Assembly: GCA_010029945.1 (NCBI GenBank)
Contig: RGQW01000099.1
Span: 1 to 5,940, forward strand
DNA: 5,940 nt
DNA from: Actinomycetota bacterium
Lineage (GTDB): Bacteria; Actinomycetota; Actinomycetes; S36-B12
Direction: 5' to 3'
Shown here piece after piece: positions 1 through 5,665 of the stretch. Every line of letters starts with the position of its first letter. Positions within the stretch are counted from its first letter, which is position 1. Both the position numbers and the translations under genes were made by a program. Below the pieces are notes generated by a model that was not told the origin of the DNA, did not search any database, and was given only the letters and a program-made list of their open reading frames with translations.

Positions 1-986
1 TGCTGTCTGATCCCGAAAAGCGACAGATGTATGACATGGGTGGAGACCCGTTGAGTCAGTCCGGAGGGTTCGGGGGATTCGGCACGACGGGTTTCGACTT
101 CGGCGACATCATGGATGCCTTTTTCGGTGGTGGCGGAGGCGGTCGCCAGCGTGGACCCCGCAGCCGGGCGCAACGCGGGCAAGACGCCCTGGTGCGGGTG
201 CAGATCGATCTGGCGACGGCGGTCTTCGGCGGCGAACAGGACATCACGGTGGACACCGCGACCGCGTGCGCAACCTGCACCGGTTCGGGAATGGCCGAGG
301 GAAGCGAGCTGGAGACCTGCGTGATGTGTAAGGGCGCGGGCGAGATCCAATCGGTGCAGCGGTCGTTTCTCGGGCAAGTGATGACATCGCGTCCGTGTCC
401 GCAATGCCAAGGATTCGGCACCACAATTCCCTATCCCTGCCCGGAGTGCTCGGGTGAAGGTCGCGTGCGCAGTCGCCGCACGCTCACCATCAAGGTGCCG
501 CCGGGCGTGGACACCGGAACGCGTATCCAACTGCAGGGGGAGGGCGAGGTTGGCCCCAACGGCGGCTCCGTGGGTGACTTGTTCGTCGAGGTCGTCGTGG
601 CCCCGGACCCGGTGTTCGAGCGGCACGGAGACGAGCTGCACTGCGTGGTGAAGATCCCGATGTCCGCTGCGGCACTGGGCACCAACGTGCACCTCGACAC
701 CCTCGACGGCCCGGAGGATCTGACCGTGCCGGCGGGGACCCAAGCGGGAGCAACGATCACCTTGCGGGGCAAGGGTGCCTCGCGGCTGCGCGGCGGGTCT
801 CGCGGTGATCTCTTTGTTCACGTGGACGTGGAGGTTCCGTCGAAATTGGATGCCCGTCAATCGGAGTTGCTCCGGGAGTTCGCAGAGCTTCGTGGGGAGA
901 ACACCACGCATACGGTGTCCACGCGAACGAGCGCAGACAACGGTGGCCTCTTTGGTCGCTTGAAAGACGCCTTCTCGTCGCGGTGA
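1..986 (+). CDS. dnaJ: Chaperone protein DnaJ (type I), 5'-truncated by window edge
   Basis: Hsp40 co-chaperone that delivers unfolded substrates to DnaK and stimulates its ATPase in the cytoplasm. The reading frame is open from base 3 (first full codon CTG) and reads LSDPEKRQMYD, the end of a J-domain; the HPD motif lies outside the window. A Gly/Phe-rich linker follows, with a DIMDAFF segment and a run of six glycines. Four CxxCxGxG zinc motifs (CATCTGSG, CVMCKGAG, CPQCQGFG, CPECSGEG) span about 267-461. Two beta-sandwich C-terminal domains follow, with GDLFVEV and GDLFVHV repeats, then a FGRLKDAF tail. All four zinc motifs are intact, so this is a complete type I protein apart from the missing start. 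Its stop overlaps the rsmE start by four bases (GTGA, 983-986). From its position before rsmE it is probably the hrcA-linked actinobacterial dnaJ copy, but hrcA is not in view. The ATG at 27 is internal, not the true start. Confidence 0.97.
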   Translation, partial: LSDPEKRQMYDMGGDPLSQSGGFGGFGTTGFDFGDIMDAFFGGGGGGRQRGPRSRAQRGQDALVRVQIDLATAVFGGEQDITVDTATACATCTGSGMAEGSELETCVMCKGAGEIQSVQRSFLGQVMTSRPCPQCQGFGTTIPYPCPECSGEGRVRSRRTLTIKVPPGVDTGTRIQLQGEGEVGPNGGSVGDLFVEVVVAPDPVFERHGDELHCVVKIPMSAAALGTNVHLDTLDGPEDLTVPAGTQAGATITLRGKGASRLRGGSRGDLFVHVDVEVPSKLDARQSELLREFAELRGENTTHTVSTRTSADNGGLFGRLKDAFSSR

Positions 987-1729
987 GCCCACCGGTTTTT
1001 CTCCTCCACCCCGACCGCGCCGCCGAGGCCCGCGTCGGTGTCGAGGTTGTACTGGACGGGCCGGAAGGCCGGCACGCGGTCGCTGTCCAACGTGTTCGCG
1101 CCGGCGAGATGATCCAGTGCGTCGATGGCTCGGGGCGACGCATCACCGGATCGGTCACCACTGTGCACCAGTCGGATTCCGCGACGATCACGGTCACGGC
1201 AGTGACCGATGAGCCTGAACCGATTCCCCAGATCACCGCGGTGCAGGCAATCGCTAAAGGTGATCGCGGAGAGCGCGCGGTGCAGATGCTTACCGAAGCT
1301 GGAATCGACGCGATCGTGCCGTGGCAAGCCGAGAAGAGTGTTGCGCGATGGGATGAGACGAAAGCAACCAAGAATCGAGGTAAGTGGGCGGCAACCGCTC
1401 GAGAGGCAACCAAGCAGGCGCGACGCTCACGAGTCCCGCGCGTGGATCGAGTGACGACATCCGGGGGTGTCGCGGAACTGATTGCCGCGTCGGGTGTGGC
1501 CTTGGTCCTTGATGAGCAAGCGTCCGTGCAGTTGACCTCCATCGCCGCGGAAGCGGCCCGAGACATCATGCTCGTCATCGGCCCGGAAGGGGGACTTAGT
1601 GACAACGAGCGAGGACAGTTCACGGATGCGGGGGCCTATCTCGTGCAACTAGGTCCGTCGGTCCTGCGCACGTCCACCGCCGGGATAGCGGCGTTGAGCG
1701 TCCTGTCGGCTCAGATAGGGCGCTGGTAG
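983..1729 (+). CDS. rsmE: 16S rRNA (uracil(1498)-N(3))-methyltransferase RsmE
   Basis: SAM-dependent SPOUT methyltransferase that makes m3U1498 in helix 44 of 16S rRNA, near the decoding centre. It has 248 residues, a normal length. An N-terminal PUA-like RNA-binding region (about 1-72) includes EGRHAVAVQRVRAGEMI. The SPOUT domain follows: KGDRGERAVQMLTEAGID (92-109), IVPWQAEKSV (111-120), EATKQARRSRVP (141-152), the SAM-site loop IGPEGGLSDNE (199-209) and the knot motif LGPSVLRTSTAG (223-234). Many bacterial RsmE proteins have RTETA where this has RTSTA. The GTG start is chosen because it overlaps the dnaJ stop as GTGA and gives the usual SPPVFLL-type N-terminus. No clear Shine-Dalgarno sequence precedes it, so translation probably depends on ribosomes finishing dnaJ. 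Confidence 0.95.
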   Translation: MSPPVFLLHPDRAAEARVGVEVVLDGPEGRHAVAVQRVRAGEMIQCVDGSGRRITGSVTTVHQSDSATITVTAVTDEPEPIPQITAVQAIAKGDRGERAVQMLTEAGIDAIVPWQAEKSVARWDETKATKNRGKWAATAREATKQARRSRVPRVDRVTTSGGVAELIAASGVALVLDEQASVQLTSIAAEAARDIMLVIGPEGGLSDNERGQFTDAGAYLVQLGPSVLRTSTAGIAALSVLSAQIGRW

Positions 1730-1744
1730 CCCCGTGATCGCCGT

Positions 1745-1750
1745 GAAAGG
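1745..1750 (+). promoter_or_regulatory. Ribosome binding site of the HIT gene
   Basis: GAAAGG lies eight bases before the ATG at 1759. It is one of the clearer Shine-Dalgarno-like sequences in the window and sits in one of only two true intergenic gaps. This supports independent translation initiation of the HIT gene. It also argues against the ATG at 1751, which follows immediately and is in a different frame. Confidence 0.65.
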
Positions 1751-1758
1751 ATGACGAG

Positions 1759-2100
1759 ATGGCCGACTGCCTGTTCTGCTCGATAGTCGCCGGGGACATC
1801 CCCGCGGACATCGTGCTGTCCAATGACGACGTCGTCGCTTTCCGGGACATTGCTCCGCAGGCACCCGTGCATGTGTTGGTTGTGCCGCGCGATCACCACG
1901 CGAATGTCGGCGAACTCGCGTCTGCTGCTCCTGCCACGACCGCAACGTTGCTCCAGGCGGCGCAGGAGGTGGCGGCTGAGGAAGGCGTGGGCGATGCCTA
2001 CCGTGTCGTGTTCAACACCGGCGCCGGCGCCGGACAGACGGTGTTCCACGTCCACGCCCACGTGATCGGCGGCCGAAACCTCGAATGGCCTCCCGGATGA
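1759..2100 (+). CDS. HIT-family (histidine triad) nucleotide-binding protein, HINT-like
   Basis: Small cytoplasmic nucleotide hydrolase or transferase of the histidine triad superfamily. HINT-branch members cleave adenosine phosphoramidates and related AMP conjugates; the physiological substrate here cannot be told from sequence. It has 113 residues, typical of HINT. The N-terminus DCLFCSIVAGDIPA carries the paired Cys4/Cys7 often seen in bacterial members. AFRDIAPQAPVHVLVVPRDH follows, the family's substrate-pocket strand. The catalytic triad is GQTVFHVHAHVIGG with His97, His99 and His101. The end GGRNLEWPPG is the usual C-terminus of HINT-type proteins. The ATG has a good ribosome binding site and the gap to rsmE is 29 bases. 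Its TGA overlaps an ATG of the downstream phoH gene. HIT genes often lie between rsmE and phoH in actinobacteria, though I see no mechanistic link to rRNA maturation. Confidence 0.93.
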   Translation: MADCLFCSIVAGDIPADIVLSNDDVVAFRDIAPQAPVHVLVVPRDHHANVGELASAAPATTATLLQAAQEVAAEEGVGDAYRVVFNTGAGAGQTVFHVHAHVIGGRNLEWPPG

Positions 2101-3077
2101 GCAACGCAGCGAGCGACTCCGACGCACGAATGACCATCGAGATCCCCAACTCTCAACCGATGGTCGCCCTCCTGGGATCCAACGATGAGTACCTCCGCCT
2201 GATCGAGAACGCGTTCCCCTCGGTGAGCGTGCTCGTGCGGGGCAACGAAATACGACTCGACGGCCCGGCGGAAGAGAGCGCGGTTATCGACTCCTTGATC
2301 GCCGAGATGCTCGCGATGCTGCGTACCGGCCAGGCCCTGTCGACGGAGTCCGTCGAGCGTTCCATCGGCATGCTGCGCAACGGCACGCGTCCATCCGACG
2401 TCCTCACCGCCAACATCTTGAGCAACCGCGGGCGCACGATTCGACCCAAGACCCTCAATCAGAAGCGGTACGTCGACGCGATCGACAAGAACACCGTGGT
2501 GTTCGGAATCGGCCCGGCCGGCACCGGCAAGACCTACTTGGCCGTGGCCAAGGCCGTGCAGGCGCTGCAGGCCAAGCAGGTGAACCGCATCGTGCTCACC
2601 CGTCCCGCCGTCGAAGCGGGGGAGCGCTTGGGCTTCCTTCCCGGAACTTTGAGCGAAAAGATCGATCCCTACCTGCGCCCCTTGTATGACGCGCTGCACG
2701 ACATGATCGACCCGGAGTCGATTCCACGGCTCATCACGTCCGGCACCATCGAAATTGCCCCCCTGGCCTACATGCGCGGACGTACCTTGAACGACGCCTT
2801 CGTTATCTTGGACGAGGCCCAGAACACGTCGGCTGAGCAAATGAAGATGTTCCTGACTCGATTGGGATTCGGATCGACCATGGTCGTCACCGGCGACATC
2901 ACGCAGGTGGACCTTCCCGGCGGAACGCAAAGCGGGCTGCGTGTGGTCGGGGAGATCTTGGACGGACTTGAGGACGTTGGCTTCTGCCGCTTGACGGCGC
3001 ACGACGTCGTCCGTCACAAACTCGTCGGCAAGATCGTGGAGGCCTACGACCGGTATGACGCGAGGCACCAACCATGA
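2097..3077 (+). CDS. phoH: PhoH-like P-loop ATPase (PhoH/PhoL family)
   Basis: Cytoplasmic P-loop ATPase related to the N-terminal half of superfamily 1 helicases; the family is tied to RNA metabolism and sits beside ybeY in many bacteria. With this start it has 326 residues. Residues about 10-85 resemble the small KH-like N-terminal domain (VLVRGNEIRLDG followed by a helix), which is inference. RPKTLNQKRYVDAI precedes Walker A GPAGTGKT (139-146), then TRPAVEAGERLGFLPG, the MRGRTLNDAF segment and Walker B ILDEAQN (Asp239, Glu240). GFGSTMVVTGDITQVDLPGG is the motif III-like region, and VVRHKLVGKIVEAYDRY closes the protein. The start at 2097 is preferred because it forms an ATGA overlap with the HIT stop. 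In-frame ATGs at 2085 and 2130 are alternatives, and none has a strong ribosome binding site. The phosphate-starvation name is historical. The stop overlaps the ybeY start. Confidence 0.94.
   Translation: MSNAASDSDARMTIEIPNSQPMVALLGSNDEYLRLIENAFPSVSVLVRGNEIRLDGPAEESAVIDSLIAEMLAMLRTGQALSTESVERSIGMLRNGTRPSDVLTANILSNRGRTIRPKTLNQKRYVDAIDKNTVVFGIGPAGTGKTYLAVAKAVQALQAKQVNRIVLTRPAVEAGERLGFLPGTLSEKIDPYLRPLYDALHDMIDPESIPRLITSGTIEIAPLAYMRGRTLNDAFVILDEAQNTSAEQMKMFLTRLGFGSTMVVTGDITQVDLPGGTQSGLRVVGEILDGLEDVGFCRLTAHDVVRHKLVGKIVEAYDRYDARHQP
3062..3065 (+). promoter_or_regulatory. Ribosome binding site of ybeY inside the end of phoH
   Basis: GAGG lies eight bases upstream of the ybeY ATG at 3074, within the last codons of phoH. 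Together with the ATGA overlap it fixes the ybeY start. ybeY can therefore bind ribosomes directly as well as by re-initiation. Confidence 0.5.
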
Positions 3078-3535
3078 CGCTGCCGAGTATCTCGGTCGAC
3101 GACGACGCCGGCTCGCCGATCGACCTGAACGCGCTCAGCGACCTCGCCGGCCATGTCTACTCGACGATGCACATCCACCCCGATTCCGAGCTCGGAATAA
3201 CGCTGGTGGATATCGACCGGATCACCACGCTGCACGAAGACTGGATGAACGAACCCGGCCCCACCGATGTGGTGAGTTTCCCCATCGATGAGCTGGTGCC
3301 CGGGACCCCTGAGGCCTTGTCTGGCCCGGGGATGCTGGGGGACATCGTCATCTGCCCGGAGTTCGCCCAGGCAGATGCCACCGCTGCCGACCGCAGTCTG
3401 GACGAACACGTGCAGTTCCTTACCGTCCACGGGCTCCTTCATCTGCTGGGATACGACCACGCGACGGAAGAGGAATACGCGAGAATGTTCGCCCTGCAAG
3501 ACGAACTACTGGATAGCTGGGGTGCGGCACGATGA
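3074..3535 (+). CDS. ybeY: Endoribonuclease YbeY (16S rRNA 3'-end maturation factor)
   Basis: Single-strand-specific, zinc-dependent endoribonuclease needed for 16S rRNA 3'-end processing and for quality control of defective ribosomes. It has 153 residues, close to the usual length. Key segments are GPTDVVSFPIDE (62-73), LGDIVICPEFAQADA and the zinc-binding motif HGLLHLLGYDH. This gives the H3xH5xH pattern with His119, His123 and His129. A MFALQDELL helix follows and the protein ends soon after. The tripeptide before the TDV motif is WMN, so Met58 occupies the place of the conserved Arg (R59 in E. coli YbeY). From memory mycobacterial YbeY also has WM here, so this looks lineage-typical rather than a defect. 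ATGA overlaps tie it to phoH upstream and to the CorC-like gene downstream. A ribosome binding site supports the start. Confidence 0.95.
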   Translation: MTLPSISVDDDAGSPIDLNALSDLAGHVYSTMHIHPDSELGITLVDIDRITTLHEDWMNEPGPTDVVSFPIDELVPGTPEALSGPGMLGDIVICPEFAQADATAADRSLDEHVQFLTVHGLLHLLGYDHATEEEYARMFALQDELLDSWGAAR

Positions 3536-4851
3536 ATCTCTGGCTGGTGTTGATCGCGATCGCTTTGATCGTCGTGTCGGGGCTGCTGATCGCCGCTGAG
3601 ACGGCGATGACCCGTGTGTCCAAGACTCGGATCGACGAGCTCCGCAAAGAAGGCAACGGGAACGAGAAGCGGGCGGAGCTTCTGCTCAGCGTTCTGCAGG
3701 ACCGAGCGCGGTATGTGAACGTCTTGTTCCTGCTGTCGACGATCGCGACCATCACGTCGATCACGCTGATCAGTTACGTGGCGGTGCGGGCGCTGACCTC
3801 GGGTGACGGCTGGTCGACGTGGATTGCACTCGTCGTCGTGATCGCTGCTCTTGTCGTCGTGGCCTACATCGGCTTGGGTGTGGCGCCACGGACGTTGGGC
3901 CGCCAGCACGCGGAGCGCATCGCCTTGATCGCTGCACGACCGACCCGGTTCCTAGCAACGATCCTGGGCCCGATTACGACACTGCTCATCGTCATCGGCA
4001 ACGCCTTGACGCCGGGGAAGGGCTTCCGCGAGGGGCCGTTCGACACTGCAGCGGAGCTTCGCGAAATGGTCGACCTTGCTGGCGCGGACGACTTGATCGA
4101 AGACGCCGAGCGGAAGATGATCCACTCGGTATTCGATCTCGGGGACACGTTCGCCCGCGAGGTCATGGTGCCGCGCACCGAGATGGTTTTCATCGAACGA
4201 CACAAATCACTACGGCAGGCCATCAGCTTGAGTTTGCGCTCTGGTTTTTCTCGGATCCCAGTCATCGGGGAGAACGCTGACGACATCGTCGGTGTGATCT
4301 ACCTCAAGGACATGGTCCGACGCACCTTCGAGCATCACGAAGCCGAGCGCGAAGACACCGTGGATTCACTCATGCGGGCCACCTCTTTCGTCCCCGACTC
4401 CAAGCCCGCAGATGAGTTGCTGAAGGACATGCAGGCCGCGCGTGTGCACGTCGCCATCGTGGTGGACGAGTACGGCGGGACGGCCGGCCTGGTGACGATC
4501 GAGGACATCCTGGAGGAAATCGTCGGCGAGATAGCCGATGAGTACGACACCGCTGCCCCGGAGGTCACGCAACTAGACGATGACCGTTACCGAGTGCTGT
4601 CGCGCATGAATCTCGATGACTTCGCGGAATTGACGCAAGTAGAGATCAATGCCGAAGACGAAGGTGTGGACACGGTGCTGGGCTTGATGGCGAAGCGACT
4701 CGGTCGCGTGCCGATTCCCGGCGCCGAGGTGGTGGAGAACGGCTGGTCCCTCGTTGCCGAGCGCGGCGCCGGGCGCCGCAACCGGATCGGGGCCGTGTTA
4801 GCCACACGCATCGCCACTGCGGACGATGGCGAACCGCACGACGAAGAGTGA
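3532..4851 (+). CDS. CNNM/CorC/HlyC-family membrane protein with CBS pair (putative Mg2+/divalent cation transport)
   Basis: Inner-membrane protein of the CNNM/CorC family, 439 residues. The N-terminal DUF21 transmembrane domain has hydrophobic segments at about 3-23, 63-85, 97-117 and 140-158, with conserved AAETAMTRVSKTRIDEL after the first. A cytoplasmic CBS pair follows: the first from REVMVPRTEM (209-218) through SRIPVIGEN and IVGVIYLKD, the second from about 276 to VDEYGGTAGLVTIEDILEEIVGEI (311-334). A CorC/HlyC C-terminal domain occupies about 346-426 (RYRVLSRMNLDDF, GRVPIPGAEV). Characterised homologues transport or export Mg2+; the hemolysin label on TlyC/HlyC relatives is historical. 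In the third membrane segment the usual GExxPK motif is replaced by LGVAPR (115-120), so the acidic residue is missing; mycobacterial homologues look similar. The start forms an ATGA overlap with ybeY, with a G-rich stretch just upstream. It is often encoded between ybeY and era, hence a possible link to Mg2+-dependent ribosome assembly. Confidence 0.92.
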   Translation: MNLWLVLIAIALIVVSGLLIAAETAMTRVSKTRIDELRKEGNGNEKRAELLLSVLQDRARYVNVLFLLSTIATITSITLISYVAVRALTSGDGWSTWIALVVVIAALVVVAYIGLGVAPRTLGRQHAERIALIAARPTRFLATILGPITTLLIVIGNALTPGKGFREGPFDTAAELREMVDLAGADDLIEDAERKMIHSVFDLGDTFAREVMVPRTEMVFIERHKSLRQAISLSLRSGFSRIPVIGENADDIVGVIYLKDMVRRTFEHHEAEREDTVDSLMRATSFVPDSKPADELLKDMQAARVHVAIVVDEYGGTAGLVTIEDILEEIVGEIADEYDTAAPEVTQLDDDRYRVLSRMNLDDFAELTQVEINAEDEGVDTVLGLMAKRLGRVPIPGAEVVENGWSLVAERGAGRRNRIGAVLATRIATADDGEPHDEE

Positions 4852-4936
4852 TCAGCACGACGATGAGGAATCGGCACGCACTGAGCTCGACGGCGAGGCA
4901 GGCCTGCTCGACCACGGGTGCCCCTCGAGCATCGAC

Positions 4937-4942
4937 TACGGT
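4937..4942 (+). promoter_or_regulatory. Possible -10 element of a leaderless promoter for the HAD gene
   Basis: TACGGT matches the actinobacterial -10 consensus TANNNT and ends six bases before the ATG at 4949. If transcription starts at the A of that ATG, the hexamer occupies exactly -12 to -7, the arrangement of leaderless actinobacterial genes. The gap of 97 bases before this ATG (4852-4948) contains no convincing Shine-Dalgarno sequence next to the start, no obvious -35 box and no terminator-like hairpin. A short hexamer match can occur by chance, so this is a proposal. Confidence 0.35.
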
Positions 4943-4948
4943 CGCACC

Positions 4949-5665
4949 ATGAAACTTACGGACTTCCAGGCCCTCAGTTTCGACTGCTACGGCACCCTGA
5001 TTGATTGGGAAGCCGGCATCGGATCGGTATTGCGTGCCTGGGCTGATCGTCACGGTGTCGAGCTGAGCACGGAGGAGTTGCTGGTCGCTTACGCCGACAA
5101 CGAGGCGGATGCTGAACGACACCACCCGACAGATCCGTATCCCTCGATCCTCGCGCGAGCCATGCGCGCTCTAGGGAAGACACTGGGGGTTGATGTGTCC
5201 GATGATGACGCGCACCTCCTGGCGACATCGGTACCCGACTGGCCCGCGTTCCCCGATTCTCACCAGGCTCTGGAGCGGCTCGCGCAACACTTCGCACTCA
5301 TCATCGTGTCCAATGTCGACGACCATGGTTTCGCTGCGAGCAACGAAAAACTCGGTGTCACGTTCGATGCGATTCTCACCGCCGAGAGCATCGGCTCCTA
5401 CAAGCCATCGCTACGCAACTTCGACGCCCTCGACCGGCAAGTGGATTCGATGGGCATCCCGCGCGAGAGGCTTCTGCACGTTGCCCAAAGCCTGTTTCAC
5501 GATCACGTCCCAGCGAAATCTCGCGGCATGACCACTGTGTGGATCAACCGTCGCCACGCCGATCCTGGCTGGGGCGCGACCCCGGACCCGCACGCGACGG
5601 TCAGCCCCGATTGGACGTTCACGTCGATGGCGGAGTTTGCCGATGCCGTCGAGTCCGGTCGATGA
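4949..5665 (+). CDS. HAD-superfamily hydrolase, haloacid dehalogenase type II-like
   Basis: Soluble alpha/beta hydrolase with an aspartate nucleophile, 238 residues from this start. Motif I is FDCYGTLIDWE, with Asp12 as nucleophile and Tyr14 where phosphatases have the general-acid Asp. A helical cap spans about 20-100. Motif II is IIVSNVDD (Ser121), motif III is SIGSYKPS (Lys152), and motif IV is HVAQSLFHDHVPAK (Asp185) followed by TTVWINRR. The DxYGT motif and WINR place it with the 2-haloacid dehalogenase-like branch. By eye, Arg41, Ser175 and Asn177 of Pseudomonas L-2-haloacid dehalogenase are not conserved, so dehalogenase activity should not be assumed; a small-molecule phosphatase or another hydrolase is possible. 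The ATG at 4949 is chosen because MKLTDFQALSFDCYGT is a normal N-terminus for the family. An in-frame ATG at 4826 would add 41 residues of low-complexity acidic sequence and overlap the CorC-like gene. The stop overlaps the era start. Confidence 0.85.
   Translation: MKLTDFQALSFDCYGTLIDWEAGIGSVLRAWADRHGVELSTEELLVAYADNEADAERHHPTDPYPSILARAMRALGKTLGVDVSDDDAHLLATSVPDWPAFPDSHQALERLAQHFALIIVSNVDDHGFAASNEKLGVTFDAILTAESIGSYKPSLRNFDALDRQVDSMGIPRERLLHVAQSLFHDHVPAKSRGMTTVWINRRHADPGWGATPDPHATVSPDWTFTSMAEFADAVESGR

Noticed and set aside
115..162. Glycine-codon repeat considered as a tandem repeat or slippage site
   Set aside because: It encodes the normal Gly-rich linker of DnaJ with mixed Gly codons, and the frame continues cleanly into the zinc-finger domain.
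757..1623. Minus-strand open frame (288 codons) opposite rsmE and the end of dnaJ
   Set aside because: It is the mirror of two well-supported genes. Its translation is Arg/Ser/Pro-rich low-complexity sequence with no family motif.
1998..3071. Long minus-strand open frame (357 codons) opposite phoH
   Set aside because: The plus strand carries an unmistakable PhoH ATPase with Walker A and B motifs. Long antisense frames are expected opposite G+C-rich codons, and the translation shows no recognisable domain.
4764..4778. G+C-only inverted repeat near the end of the CorC-like gene, considered as a terminator or regulatory hairpin
   Set aside because: The two 7-base arms are separated by a single base, so no proper loop can form. 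There is no U-run, and it encodes an Arg/Gly/Ala segment within an intact coding sequence.
4852..4948. Remnant of a cytidine deaminase or other small gene in the gap before the HAD gene
   Set aside because: Apart from the frame continuing into the HAD gene, no motif of a deaminase (such as HAE or PCxxC) or other known protein is readable here.
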